DNA of 64,000 bases from Streptomyces glomeratus (GTDB lineage: Bacteria; Actinomycetota; Actinomycetes; Streptomycetales; Streptomycetaceae): positions 19,273 through 83,272 of the forward strand of contig NZ_JAKEEB010000033.1 in assembly GCF_021462825.1 (NCBI RefSeq), written 5' to 3'. The notes below the pieces were generated by a model, which saw nothing but the letters and a program-made list of their open reading frames with translations, had not been told where the DNA came from and searched no databases. Both the position numbers and the translations under genes were made by a program. The first letter of the stretch is position 1. Each line of letters begins with the position of its first letter. Positions 23,921 through 32,707 of this stretch are shown piece after piece.

Positions 23921-24070
23921 CACCGTCTCCCCGTGTTCTCCGGGCACACGTCTCCCGGCGCTCTCCCGGCACCGTCTCCCCGTGTTCTCCGGGCACACGT
24001 CTCCCGGCGCTCTCCCGGCACCGTCTCCCGGCGCTCTCCCGGCACCGTCTCCCGGTGTTCTCAGGCACCG
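23921..24070. repeat. 24-bp tandem repeat, six units plus a partial
   Basis: Two alternating unit types, CACCGTCTCCC(C)GTGTTCTC-CGGG and CACACGTCTCCCGGCGCTCT-CCCGG, 23-25 bases each. Units 1-2 and 3-4 are exact 49-base duplicates. It sits in the divergent spacer between lipoprotein B and the SEC-C gene. No intervening unique spacers. Confidence 0.92.
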
Positions 24071-24212
24071 TAGTGGCTCTCTGCCACCTGTCTGCTTCGC
24101 TCCCGGATCTTCTGAGCAAGACGTGAGGTCCCCGACCGGGGCCTCCGCCGCCCCCTGCCCCTGGCCTGCGAATCTCTCTCGTTTGTCGGTCGGCGGCAGT
24201 ACGGTGTCCCCC

Positions 24213-25229
24213 ATGCGCCCCGACACGCCTGCCGAGAACGTCGACCACAACGCCGAAGCAGCACGCCTGGAGCGGACTGCCGGCCTGTACCCCCAGGACG
24301 CGGAACACCTGCTGCTCCAGGCCGCGGCCCACCGGGAACTGGCCGGTGACCGCCCCGGCGCCACCGCGCTGTACGACCGCCTGCTGTCGTCCTCCGACCC
24401 TCTGGAGAACCCCCACCTCGTACGGGCCCTGAAGGCATCGAACCTGTGGGAGTACGACCACGAGGCGGAAGCCCGGGCGATCATCGACGGAGTCCGTGCG
24501 TCCGCCCCCCGCCACCCGGCGCCCTGGCTGATCGTCGCGGAGTCGCTGGAGTCGCACGACGAGCTCGAGGCGGCGGAGGCGACGTTCACCGAGGGGCTGC
24601 GGCTCCTCGTCGGCGAGACCGCGGAGCCCCCGCAGTCCACCCACCCGCTGCTCTACGGCCGCCACCGGGTCCGCCGCATGCTGGGCGCGGCCCATGACCA
24701 GTGGGACACCCTGGCCGACACCCTCCACTCCTCCTCGGTGTCCCTGGACGAACTCCACGACCCGAAGCGGATCTGGTCCCTGGGCTCGGACAACCCGGCG
24801 GAGCTCCAGGCCGAGATCGGCCGCCTGCGGGCGGAGCTGGGCGCGTACCGGGAGGCCCTGTCCCGCCCGTTCCCGGTCGCGATCCTGCACTGGCCGGCGC
24901 CCGAACTGCACGAGCTGGTGTCGGCGTACCCGTCGCTGGCCACCGAGTACTCCTCCCACGAGGAGCACCTGTCGACGATAGAGGCCTCCCTGAGGGAACT
25001 GGCCGCCTCCGGCACCCCGAACCTGGGCATCGTGACGGGCACGGTCCCGTCGTACGAGGCCTTCGCGGCGTCGGAGGGCACGCACCCGGAGGACACGTCC
25101 CTGCTTCCCCAGTACGCGACGACCCTGGCGGCGCGAGGACGGGCCGTGGCTTGGCCGCCGGAGCAGGGCCGTGTGTGCTGGTGCGGCTCAGAGCGGGTTT
25201 ATGACGGGTGCCATGGCGTAGGGGTGTGA
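24213..25229 (+). CDS. TPR-like protein with C-terminal SEC-C zinc motif
   Basis: 338 aa. The N-terminal half is helical and repeat-like (AARLERTAGLYPQDAEHLLLQAAAHRELAGDRPGATALYDRLL; PWLIVAESLESHDELEAAEATFTEGLRLL), consistent with TPR units. The C-terminus carries CWCGSERVYDGCHG, the CxCx8CH SEC-C metal motif found at the ends of SecA and various regulatory proteins. Function unknown; it may bind proteins or nucleic acid. The ATG at 24213 follows a plausible promoter. It reads toward the large helicase gene 160 bases downstream. Confidence 0.75.
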   Translation: MRPDTPAENVDHNAEAARLERTAGLYPQDAEHLLLQAAAHRELAGDRPGATALYDRLLSSSDPLENPHLVRALKASNLWEYDHEAEARAIIDGVRASAPRHPAPWLIVAESLESHDELEAAEATFTEGLRLLVGETAEPPQSTHPLLYGRHRVRRMLGAAHDQWDTLADTLHSSSVSLDELHDPKRIWSLGSDNPAELQAEIGRLRAELGAYREALSRPFPVAILHWPAPELHELVSAYPSLATEYSSHEEHLSTIEASLRELAASGTPNLGIVTGTVPSYEAFAASEGTHPEDTSLLPQYATTLAARGRAVAWPPEQGRVCWCGSERVYDGCHGVGV

Positions 25230-25390
25230 GCCACGACCGCGCGACGGCTTCACCTCTCAAGCCGATGACTGTCCGCAAGTAATCAACTTTCGTCATCGGA
25301 CAGTCGCTTGTCAGTGACTGCTGTTAGAACAGATTCCCATCGGCTCGAGAGATCGTATGCGAGGGCCCACAGGGGATCGAGGGAGCAGTC

Positions 25391-28300
25391 GTGACGGAAT
25401 CGGGGGACGGGGCTCAGCCGGTCGCGGGCGTCTACGAGCAACTCCTCACGGAAAGTCTGCGCCATCGGATACAAAGGCTCGAAGCCGCGGGCTGGAAGGC
25501 CATCGACGAGGAGGTCAGCAAGGAGTCGACTCCTCATGTGCTGGCCCGGTACATCGGCGAGGTGGTGGGGCGCCGGCTGAGTCAATTGCCGCACAGGGAG
25601 CAGGTGGCCGCCGCTAACCAGATCATGCGGTCGCTGTCGGCCAGCGCTCCGGACCCGCAGACGGACGGCACCCTCGGCTCCATCGTCGATGGCCCACGGC
25701 AACTGCTGGCTCTCGCGGAACAAGAAGCACCCGGTGCCTACGCGATCCGTCCTCTGACGCCTCTCTCGGAAACGGCGTTGATCACCAACGCGCCGGACGA
25801 CCCCAATCTGGGTGCCGAGTTGCGTGCCGAGCTGGCCACGGCCGACAGCATCGATCTGCTGTGCGCCTTTGTGAAGTGGCATGGCATACGGGTGCTCGAA
25901 GACGCTCTGCGCGCGGCGAAGAGGCGAGGCGTACACATCCGGGTCATCACCACGACGTACATCGGCGCCACCGACCGCTACGCGTTGGACCGCCTGGTCC
26001 GGGAGTTCGGCGCCGAGGTGAAGATCAACTACGAGATCCGATCGACGCGACTGCACGCGAAGGCTTGGCTGTTCCGCCGCAAAACCGGCTTCGACACGGC
26101 CTACGTAGGCAGCTCCAACCTGTCGAAGGCCGCGCTGCTCGATGGTCTGGAGTGGAACGTACGGCTGTCGTCCATCGCCACCCCCAGGGTGATCGACAAG
26201 TTCGAGGCGACGTTCGACGCGTACTGGGACGACGCCGCCTTCGAGTCATACGACCCCGACACCGACGGGGACCGGTTGGCCGACGCGTTGGCCCAGGCAG
26301 GTGGCAAGGGGCCGGGGAACGAGCTCAAGATCAATCTCTCTGGGCTCGAAGTCCAGCCGTTCCCGCACCAGCGGGACATGCTGGAGCGTCTGCGAGTCGA
26401 GCGTGAGATCCGCGGCCATCACGAGAACCTCCTCGTCGCTGCGACCGGCACCGGCAAGACCGTCATGGCGGCTCTGGACTATCGCGCACTGCGTGACCAG
26501 CGCGGTGGAGAGCTTCCTCGGCTGCTGTTCGTGGCACACCGCAAGGAAATCCTGCGGCAGTCCTTGCGTACGTATCAGGAGGTACTCGGCAACGCCTCCT
26601 TTGGCGAGCTTCTCTTCAACGGGCACGAACCCCGCGAGTGGGCGCATGTCTTCGCCAGTGTCCAATCCCTCAATCTCCAGCGGCTGGAACAGTTCGATCC
26701 GGGCCATTTCGACGTCATCGTCATCGACGAGTTCCACCACGCCACGGCGAACACGTACCGCCGCGTCCTTGAGCACTTCACACCGACCGAGTTGCTCGGC
26801 CTCACCGCGACGCCGGAGAGGATGGACGGGCACAATGTGCAGGACGAGTTCTTCGGCGGCCGGATCGCTGCCGAGATGCGGCTCTGGGAAGCCCTGGAGA
26901 ACGACCTGCTCTGCCCTTTCCACTACTTCGGAATCCCGGACGGCACCGACCTGTCTCAGCTCAATTGGCGAGCGGGGTCCTACGATCAAGACGAGCTCGG
27001 CAACCTCTACACGGCCAGCCACGCTCGAGCTCTGATCGTCATCAAGCAGGTCAGGGACAAGATCGCCAACCCGGCCGCCATGCGCGCCCTGGGTTTCTGT
27101 GTGACCAAGAGGCACGCGCACTTCATGGCGGACCGCTTCCGCGAGGCGGGATTCAAGGCCGCCGCGCTCGACAGCGACTCGACTCCCGCCGAGCGCGACC
27201 GCACGCTGAACGACCTCAAGGCCGGCCGGATCCAGGTGATCTTCTCCGTGGACCTGTTCAACGAGGGCCTGGACATCCCGGACGTTGACACCCTGCTCCT
27301 CCTGCGCCCCACGAACAGCGCGACCGTCTTCCTCCAGCAGCTGGGACGGGGGCTACGCCGCACGCAGAACAAGCCGGTCCTGACGGTGCTGGACTTCATC
27401 GGCCAGCACCGGGCGGAGTTCCGCTTCGAGGAGCAGTTCCGCGCCCTGACCAACCTCTCCCGCAACCGCCTGGTCGACGCCATCGAGCGCGGCTTCCCCC
27501 AACTGCCCTCCGGCTGCCAGATCCTCCTGGAAGGCAAGTCCAAGGACCTGGTCCTCGACAACATCCGCACGCAGCTCAATGCCACGATCAACACGCTGGC
27601 GAAGGAAGTCAGGGACTACAGCACACCCAAGCTCGCCGACTACCTGCGCGAGAGCAGACGGGAGATCAAGGAGCTCTACAAGAGCAAGAACTCCTGGACA
27701 GCGGTCCTCCGCAGAGCGGGGCTTGTCAAGGAAGCCGAAGTACCCGGCGAAGAGGAACTCCTCAAGCGTGTCCACGCCTTCCTCCATGTGGACGACCCCG
27801 AGCGAGCCCACGCATATCTACGCCTTCTCGCAGATGACGCCCCCGACTACGACTCGCTCTCGCCCACCGATCAGATATACGCCCGCATGCTGTTCTTCAA
27901 TCTGTGGGACAAGGCGGGCGGGTTCTCCAGCTACCGCGAAGGCCTCGAGTCGCTGCGCTCCCACCACGTGTTCCGCAGCGAATTGCAGCAGGTCCTTTCC
28001 CACGTCCTCGACCGGTCCGACCACTACCCGATTCCGCTGGATGGGCCGCTCAACCACCTCCCGCTGAAGATCCACAGCGCATACAACCGCTCCGAGATCC
28101 TCGCCTCCCTCGGAGTGGCCCGGCTGGGCGGTCAGATGCCCGGCGTCTTCAGCCAAGGAGTGGCCTGGGTCGAGGAGATCAAGACCGACGCCCTTCTCAT
28201 CACCCAGGAGAAGAACGAGCGGGACTTCTCACCCAGTGTCCGCTACAAGGACTACGCGCTCAGCCCAACCCGTTTCCACTGGGAGTCGCAGGGCACCACG

Positions 28301-28537
28301 CCCGAAAACTCCCCGACTGGCTTGCGCTATCAGCGGCATGCCAAGGAAGGCAGCCATGTTCTGCTCTTCCTGCGCCGCTACAAGAACAACAGCATCGGCA
28401 AGTCGGAACCGTGGATGCTCCTGGGGCCGGCCACGTACAAGGCGCACACCGGCAGCAAGCCGATGGCGATCACCTGGGAGCTCCAGCACGAGCTCCCGGC
28501 CGATGTGTGGACGTACTCGGCCATCGCCAGCAGGTGA
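25391..28537 (+). CDS. PLD-nuclease / SF2 helicase / DUF3427 protein
   Basis: 1048 aa. Residues about 110-290 form a phospholipase-D-type nuclease domain with one HxK motif (His222, Lys224 in RLHAKAWLF) and GSSNLSKAAL. Residues about 320-690 are an SF2 helicase: Walker A TGTGKT with Lys356, DEFHH at 446-450, TATPERMDG, and motif VI QQLGRGLRR. The C-terminal 200 residues match DUF3427 (GVAWVEEIKTDALLITQEKNERDFSPSVRYKDYALSPTRFHWESQ). Proteins of this layout often occur in accessory or defence regions, but a specific role is not established. GTG start with GGGAG upstream. The gene has more A/T and less biased codons than its neighbours, a sign of transfer. Confidence 0.9.
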   Translation: MTESGDGAQPVAGVYEQLLTESLRHRIQRLEAAGWKAIDEEVSKESTPHVLARYIGEVVGRRLSQLPHREQVAAANQIMRSLSASAPDPQTDGTLGSIVDGPRQLLALAEQEAPGAYAIRPLTPLSETALITNAPDDPNLGAELRAELATADSIDLLCAFVKWHGIRVLEDALRAAKRRGVHIRVITTTYIGATDRYALDRLVREFGAEVKINYEIRSTRLHAKAWLFRRKTGFDTAYVGSSNLSKAALLDGLEWNVRLSSIATPRVIDKFEATFDAYWDDAAFESYDPDTDGDRLADALAQAGGKGPGNELKINLSGLEVQPFPHQRDMLERLRVEREIRGHHENLLVAATGTGKTVMAALDYRALRDQRGGELPRLLFVAHRKEILRQSLRTYQEVLGNASFGELLFNGHEPREWAHVFASVQSLNLQRLEQFDPGHFDVIVIDEFHHATANTYRRVLEHFTPTELLGLTATPERMDGHNVQDEFFGGRIAAEMRLWEALENDLLCPFHYFGIPDGTDLSQLNWRAGSYDQDELGNLYTASHARALIVIKQVRDKIANPAAMRALGFCVTKRHAHFMADRFREAGFKAAALDSDSTPAERDRTLNDLKAGRIQVIFSVDLFNEGLDIPDVDTLLLLRPTNSATVFLQQLGRGLRRTQNKPVLTVLDFIGQHRAEFRFEEQFRALTNLSRNRLVDAIERGFPQLPSGCQILLEGKSKDLVLDNIRTQLNATINTLAKEVRDYSTPKLADYLRESRREIKELYKSKNSWTAVLRRAGLVKEAEVPGEEELLKRVHAFLHVDDPERAHAYLRLLADDAPDYDSLSPTDQIYARMLFFNLWDKAGGFSSYREGLESLRSHHVFRSELQQVLSHVLDRSDHYPIPLDGPLNHLPLKIHSAYNRSEILASLGVARLGGQMPGVFSQGVAWVEEIKTDALLITQEKNERDFSPSVRYKDYALSPTRFHWESQGTTPENSPTGLRYQRHAKEGSHVLLFLRRYKNNSIGKSEPWMLLGPATYKAHTGSKPMAITWELQHELPADVWTYSAIASR

Positions 28538-28540
28538 CGG

Positions 28541-28593
28541 GGGCCCGGAGAGCGGTGCCGCTCGTGGACAACACCTGTGCGGTCTCCGGGCCC
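28541..28593. terminator. Convergent terminator after the helicase gene
   Basis: GGGCCCGGAGA (28541-28551) pairs with TCTCCGGGCCC (28583-28593) around a long loop, three bases after the helicase stop and facing the AhpD-like gene end. Confidence 0.65.
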
Positions 28594-28609
28594 TCGCGCA
28601 CTCTCGGCC

Positions 28610-29083
28610 TCAGCCGAACTGGCCCGGCTGGTAGTCGCCCGCCGGCTGCTGGACGATGACGTTCATGCGGTTGTACGCGTTGATCAGGGCGATGAGGGAG
28701 ACCAGCGCGGCGAGCTGGTCCTCGTCGTAGTACTTCGCTGCGTTCGCCCAGACCTCGTCGGGGACGCCGCCTGCCGCGTCGGCGATCCGGGTGCCCTGTT
28801 CGACCAGTTCCAGGGCGGCGCGCTCGGCGTCCGTGAAGACCGTGGCCTCTCGCCAGGCGGCGACGAGGTGGAGGCGCTGGTGGGTCTCCCCGGCGGCCAC
28901 GGCGTCCTTGGTGTGCATGTCGGTGCAGAAGCCACAACCGTTGATCTGGCTGGCGCGGATCTTCACAAGCTCCTGGGTCGCCGCCGGCAGGGTCGAGTCG
29001 CTGATGACCTTCCCGGCCGAGTTGATGTACCTGGCGAACTTGGCCGCGACCGGGTTGGTGAAGAAGTTGAGACGGGCTTCCAT
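28610..29083 (-). CDS. Carboxymuconolactone decarboxylase/AhpD-family protein
   Basis: 157 aa. The AhpD redox motif is INGCGFCTDMH with Cys50, Cys53 and His57, which points to an alkylhydroperoxidase-like peroxidase rather than a decarboxylase. The rest is helical (LVKIRASQ, AALELVEQGTRIAD, LVSLIALINAYNRMNV). The ATG at 29083 has GAGGAG six bases upstream; the longer open frame has no ribosome site. Likely cytosolic peroxide defence. Confidence 0.9.
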   Translation of the reverse strand: MEARLNFFTNPVAAKFARYINSAGKVISDSTLPAATQELVKIRASQINGCGFCTDMHTKDAVAAGETHQRLHLVAAWREATVFTDAERAALELVEQGTRIADAAGGVPDEVWANAAKYYDEDQLAALVSLIALINAYNRMNVIVQQPAGDYQPGQFG

Positions 29084-29220
29084 GGTGATCTCCTCGATCC
29101 TTGCCGTGTTGTCCGTTACACAGCACTGACGGAGCGGTTCGAGGGGATGTGACGGTCCGGGCAGCGAGAGGCGTGTGACGTGCGTCTCATGCCGGTTCGC
29201 TCGCCCTCCGGTACGCGCGA

Positions 29221-29249
29221 AGGGGCCGGACCATCCGGGTCCGGCCCCT
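29221..29249 (-). terminator. Terminator after the DUF2267 gene
   Basis: AGGGGCCGGACC pairs perfectly with GGTCCGGCCCCT around a 5-base loop, 24 bases after the DUF2267 stop on the minus strand. Confidence 0.8.
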
Positions 29250-29272
29250 GTCTCCGCCGACATGGATCGGGA

Positions 29273-29857
29273 TCAGGCCGCTCGTGTCAGAAGGTCCGCC
29301 TTGCCGAACAGCAGGGCGTAACCGGTGGGGAGTTGAGCGAGGATACGGGACGTCAGGTCGTCGCCGACCAGTGCGGGCAGAGTGGAGAGAACCGCGCTCA
29401 CGTCCCAGCGTGCCGTCGCGCGCGTGGCCCCCTCGATACGGGCCGCGACCGCGTCCACGAACTCCGGGGCGGTCAGCGGGCACGTCACCGGGATCTGCGA
29501 CGCGATCAGGCGCGCCGCCTCCTCGGGCAGTCGGCGGGCCAGTTCCACCCGCTCGTCGCCGACCACATGGGCGCCCAGGGCGGAGAGCACGAGGCGCGTG
29601 GTGCGCTCGGCTTCGTTCGTGGTCGTGTACTGGCCGGACTCCTTGACCGCCTCGACCAGCCGGGGCCAGTCCACGCCAGGCGAGGTCGTGGCCGGCTTAC
29701 CGGCGGGCGGCAGGTCGTGCACCGCCGTCACCGGTTCTTCTGCCGCCGCCTCGAGTTCGTCGTGCGCGGCCGGTTCCCTGCGCGTGGCCACGTCGTCGGT
29801 CGCCACCGTCCCGTCGATCGTGCTCGTCGCCGCCGCGCTCGTCGTGGTCGTGCTCAT
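29273..29857 (-). CDS. DUF2267 family protein
   Basis: 194 aa. The N-terminal 65 residues are Thr/Ala/Glu-rich and likely disordered; the C-terminal 125 residues (VDWPRLVEAVKESGQYTTTNEAERTTRLVLSALGAHVVGDERVELARRLPEEAARLIASQ) match the DUF2267 helical domain. Members often occur beside stress proteins such as Hsp20. Here the Hsp20 gene is directly upstream on the same strand. Function unknown. Confidence 0.8.
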   Translation of the reverse strand: MSTTTTSAAATSTIDGTVATDDVATRREPAAHDELEAAAEEPVTAVHDLPPAGKPATTSPGVDWPRLVEAVKESGQYTTTNEAERTTRLVLSALGAHVVGDERVELARRLPEEAARLIASQIPVTCPLTAPEFVDAVAARIEGATRATARWDVSAVLSTLPALVGDDLTSRILAQLPTGYALLFGKADLLTRAA

Positions 29858-29922
29858 CGTGCGGGTACTCCTCCGTTTTCCATTCCCCACCCGGTCCTCT
29901 CCCGGGTACCCCGATCGCCGTG

Positions 29923-29956
29923 CCCGTCCCACGCGATTTCGTACGTGTGGGACGGG
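29923..29956 (-). terminator. Hairpin between hsp20 and the DUF2267 gene
   Basis: CCCGTCCCAC pairs with GTGGGACGGG around a 14-base loop. It lies 18 bases after the Hsp20 stop and could terminate or attenuate read-through into the DUF2267 gene. Confidence 0.6.
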
Positions 29957-29973
29957 GGCGGTCTCGGCGGCTG

Positions 29974-30396
29974 TCAGCCGGTGATCTGCTGGGGCCGGTC
30001 GCCGCCCGTGATCTGGATGCGGCGCGGCTTGGCCTCCTCGGCCACGGGGATGCGGAGGGTCAGGACGCCGGCGTCGTACGAGGCGTCGATGCGCTCCGTG
30101 TCCAGGGTGTCGCCCAGGAACAGCTGGCGGGTGAAGGTTCCGGCGGGGCGCTCGGCCACGACCATCTCGGCGCCTTCGGGGGCCGGGGGGCGGCGCTCGG
30201 CGCGCACGTTGAGGACGTGACGTTCGACGTCCAGCTCGATCGTCTCGGGGTCGACGCCGGGGAGGTCGAAGTGGACGACGAACTCGTCACCGACACGGTA
30301 GGCGTCCATCTGCATCGCCGCGGGGCGGCTCGCGGAACCGAGGACCTGCTGCGTGAGTCGGTCGAGTTCACGGAACGGGTCAGTACGCATGAGCAT
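29974..30396 (-). CDS. Hsp20/alpha-crystallin small heat-shock protein (Hsp18-like)
   Basis: 140 aa. The start MLMRTDPFRELDRL is the same as in known streptomycete Hsp18. The alpha-crystallin domain runs from about residue 38 (EFVVHFDLPGVDPETIELDVE) to the family-defining SYDAGVLTLRIPV near 117-130. It forms ATP-independent holdase oligomers. A GTG one codon earlier is possible, but the ATG at 30396 has GGGAG nine bases upstream. A strong sigma-70-type promoter with an HspR-like inverted repeat lies upstream, pointing to heat induction. Confidence 0.93.
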   Translation of the reverse strand: MLMRTDPFRELDRLTQQVLGSASRPAAMQMDAYRVGDEFVVHFDLPGVDPETIELDVERHVLNVRAERRPPAPEGAEMVVAERPAGTFTRQLFLGDTLDTERIDASYDAGVLTLRIPVAEEAKPRRIQITGGDRPQQITG

Positions 30397-30446
30397 CACG
30401 GGTCACTCCCTTCCTGAGGCACTGGGTGCGATGCCCTACGGCTTCT

Positions 30447-30488
30447 TATATAGCGCTCAGGCATAAAGTTGACAAGCCTCGACTCAAG
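30447..30488 (-). promoter_or_regulatory. hsp20 promoter overlapping a HAIR-like element
   Basis: On the minus strand TTGTCA (30475-30470) and TATATA (30452-30447) are 17 bases apart, a near-ideal vegetative promoter. The element CTTGAGT-N7-TGTCAAC (30488-30468) resembles the HspR site CTTGAGT-N7-ACTCAAG: one arm is perfect and the other keeps TCAA. It overlaps the -35 box, as expected for repression. Confidence 0.65.
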
Positions 30489-30616
30489 TAGGGGCCCAGA
30501 CCGGGTGCCCGTGGTGTCCGCCTGCGGAGATAGCCTCGTTACGCCGGGGCGTGCGGTCGCGAACATGGCCGCCGAGTCCGGTCCAAGGACGTATCGGTGG
30601 AAGGCGGCAGACAGCG

Positions 30617-30919
30617 ATGGCGAAGGTTCCTACGGCTCTGGTGGCCGCGAGTGGGCTCGTCGGCGGGTACGGCGTCGCCCGCTGGAGCAAGAAGCGGCAG
30701 CTCGGCGGGGCCGTACTGGCTGTCGCGGGGGCCGCGGCGGCGCGGCAGTGGCAGCGGCAGGCCGGGGGCGCGGCGGCCGGGGCGCTGACGGCGGCGTACG
30801 TCGCCGCGTTCGCCGGGTCGCATCCGCTGGCCAAGAAGGTGGGCGCGTGGCCGGCCGTGTTCGGGGTGGCCGGTGCCGTCGCCCTCGCCTCCTGGGCCGT
30901 GGCGGACCGGCGGGGCTAG
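30617..30919 (+). CDS. Small hydrophobic protein of unknown function
   Basis: 100 aa, Ala/Gly-rich with two or three membrane segments (ALVAASGLVGGYGVARW; GGAVLAVAGAAAARQW; GVAGAVALASWAVA). Codon use is typical for the chromosome, which supports it being real. The ATG at 30617 has only a weak GGAAGG site. It is divergent from hsp20 and converges on the GlxA-type regulator. Not recognised. Confidence 0.6.
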   Translation: MAKVPTALVAASGLVGGYGVARWSKKRQLGGAVLAVAGAAAARQWQRQAGGAAAGALTAAYVAAFAGSHPLAKKVGAWPAVFGVAGAVALASWAVADRRG

Positions 30920-30925
30920 CGGCCG

Positions 30926-31918
30926 CTAGGGCTTGGCGCCGGCGGGCCGTCGGGCCGCGGCGCCGCTCGACGCCCGTGCTCCCTGAAAGGCCCTCCGGTA
31001 CGCGTACGGGCTCGTGCCCACCACTCGTTTGAAACGGTCCCGGAAGGCCGTCGGGGAGCCGAAGCCCGCCTGGGTCGCGATGCGTTCGACAGGGTACGAC
31101 GTGGTCTCCAGGAGGTACTGGGCGCGCCGGACGCGCGCCCGGTGCAGCCACTGCAGAGGCGTCGTACCGGCCTGTTCGCGAAAGCGGCGGTTGAGGGTGC
31201 GGGCGCTCATGCCCGCGTGGGCCGCGATGTCGTCCAGGGTGAGGTCCCGGTCGGCGTTCTCCTCCAGCCAGCGCAGCAGCGGCTCCAGGGGGGTCCCGGC
31301 GGGAGCCGGCGGCCGGGGGTGCACGATGAACTGGGCCTGGCCGCCCTCGCGTTCGAGCGGCATCACCGACAGCCGGGCCGCGTCCGCGGCGACCGCCGAG
31401 CCATGGTCCTTGCGGATCATGTGCAGGCACAGGTCGAGCGCCGCCGCCGCGCCCGCGGACGTGAGGAACTGGCCCTCGTCGACATAGAGCACGTCCGGGT
31501 CGACCGTCACCTCCGGGTGGCGCTCGGCCAGCAGCGGCGCCGCGACCCAGTGCGTCGTGGCCCGCCGCCCGTCCAGCAGGCCCGTCGCCGCGAGCACGAA
31601 CGCGCCCGCGCACACGGAGGCGATGCGGGTGCCGTTGGCCGCGGCCGCGCACAGGGCCTCCTTCACGCCTTCCGGCAGCGGCAGGGTCGGGTCCGCCGTG
31701 CCGGGCAGGATGATCGTGTCGGCCTCCGCCAGCGCCTCCAGCCCGTACGGCGCCCGGATCCGGAACACTCCCGCGTCCACCTCCTCCTGGGGCGCGCAGA
31801 TCCGCACCCGGTACGCCGGGCGTCCGTCGGGCAGCCGGGTGCGGGAGAAGACCTCGATCGGGGACGAGAGGTCGAACGGGATCACCTGGTCGAGAGCCAG
31901 GACCGCGACGGTGTGCAT
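30926..31918 (-). CDS. GlxA-family transcriptional regulator (DJ-1/PfpI plus AraC HTH)
   Basis: 330 aa. The N-terminal amidotransferase-like domain (VAVLALDQVIPFDLSSPIEVFSRTRL; the nucleophile-elbow region IASVCAGAFVLAATGLLDGRRATTHW) is followed by two AraC helix-turn-helix motifs (DLTLDDIAAHAGMSARTLNRRFREQAG and YPVERIATQAGFGSPTAFRDRFKRVVGTSP). Typical full-length member. Targets unknown; no clear partner next to it. Confidence 0.9.
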   Translation of the reverse strand: MHTVAVLALDQVIPFDLSSPIEVFSRTRLPDGRPAYRVRICAPQEEVDAGVFRIRAPYGLEALAEADTIILPGTADPTLPLPEGVKEALCAAAANGTRIASVCAGAFVLAATGLLDGRRATTHWVAAPLLAERHPEVTVDPDVLYVDEGQFLTSAGAAAALDLCLHMIRKDHGSAVAADAARLSVMPLEREGGQAQFIVHPRPPAPAGTPLEPLLRWLEENADRDLTLDDIAAHAGMSARTLNRRFREQAGTTPLQWLHRARVRRAQYLLETTSYPVERIATQAGFGSPTAFRDRFKRVVGTSPYAYRRAFQGARASSGAAARRPAGAKP

Positions 31919-32113
31919 GGCGAGAGGGTAGGGGTGCGCCGGACCCGCGCCAAGCCGGGCAGGTGAGTCAGGGGTGGGAAACGCGCAGGTCGAAGCCGTA
32001 CAAGCCGCCGTGCGAGCCATCGTACGAGCCGCTGTAGGGCCCTGGCGAGAATCCGTTGGACCGTGGCGTTTTCGCCACTGTCTCAAGATCCGTCCGCCCT
32101 CTAGCGTCGGTCC

Positions 32114-32578
32114 GTGACCAAGTTCCTTCTCACCGTCCATGTCCTCGCCGCCATCGTCGCCGTGGGGCCCGTCACCGTCGCCACGAGCCTGTTCCCGCCC
32201 ACCGCCCGCAAGGCGCTGGCCGCGCCGGGGGAGAGCCGGCACCACCTGGCGCTCCTGCACCGCATCTGCCGGGTGTACGCCGTCGCCGGGGTCGTCGTCC
32301 CGGTGTTCGGGCTGGCCACGGCGAACACCATGGGGGTACTCGGTGACACCTGGCTGATCGTGTCGATCGTGCTGACCGCCCTCGCCGCGGTCGTCCTCGC
32401 CGCGCTGGTGCTGCCCTGGCAGGGCAGGATCCTCGCGGGCGTCGACGAGGGAGACGGGGGGACGGCCGGCGCGCGGGCCACCGTGCGGCTCGCCATGGTG
32501 ACCGGGGTCTTCAACCTTCTGTGGGCAGCCGTCACCGTGCTGATGATCGTGCGTCCCGGGTCCACCACGGGGGCCTAG
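32114..32578 (+). CDS. Integral membrane protein (DUF2269-like)
   Basis: 154 aa, four helices (residues about 3-25, 52-72, 80-103, 128-148). The pattern LTVHVLAAIVAVGP followed by RICRVYAVAGVVVPVFG resembles DUF2269. The GTG start has no clear ribosome site, and TAGCGT lies about ten bases upstream, so a leaderless transcript is possible. Function unknown. Confidence 0.65.
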   Translation: MTKFLLTVHVLAAIVAVGPVTVATSLFPPTARKALAAPGESRHHLALLHRICRVYAVAGVVVPVFGLATANTMGVLGDTWLIVSIVLTALAAVVLAALVLPWQGRILAGVDEGDGGTAGARATVRLAMVTGVFNLLWAAVTVLMIVRPGSTTGA

Positions 32579-32590
32579 CCGCACGAGGGC

Positions 32591-32707
32591 CGGGGTCTGA
32601 CGTTGTCTCCGGGAGCAGAACGCCGTCTGGTGCAGAACGCCGCCTGGAGCAGAACTCCGTCATCGGGATCAGCACGTTTCGCCGGGACCAGCACGTTGTC
32701 TCGGGGG
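32591..32707. repeat. Degenerate 18-bp tandem repeat, about seven units
   Basis: Consensus CCGGGAnCAGMACGYYGT with substitutions, filling the spacer between two convergent membrane-protein genes and stopping exactly at the stop codon of the minus-strand gene. No gene is visible inside. Confidence 0.7.

Noticed and set aside
23921..24070. CRISPR array
   Set aside because: Tandem units without spacers.
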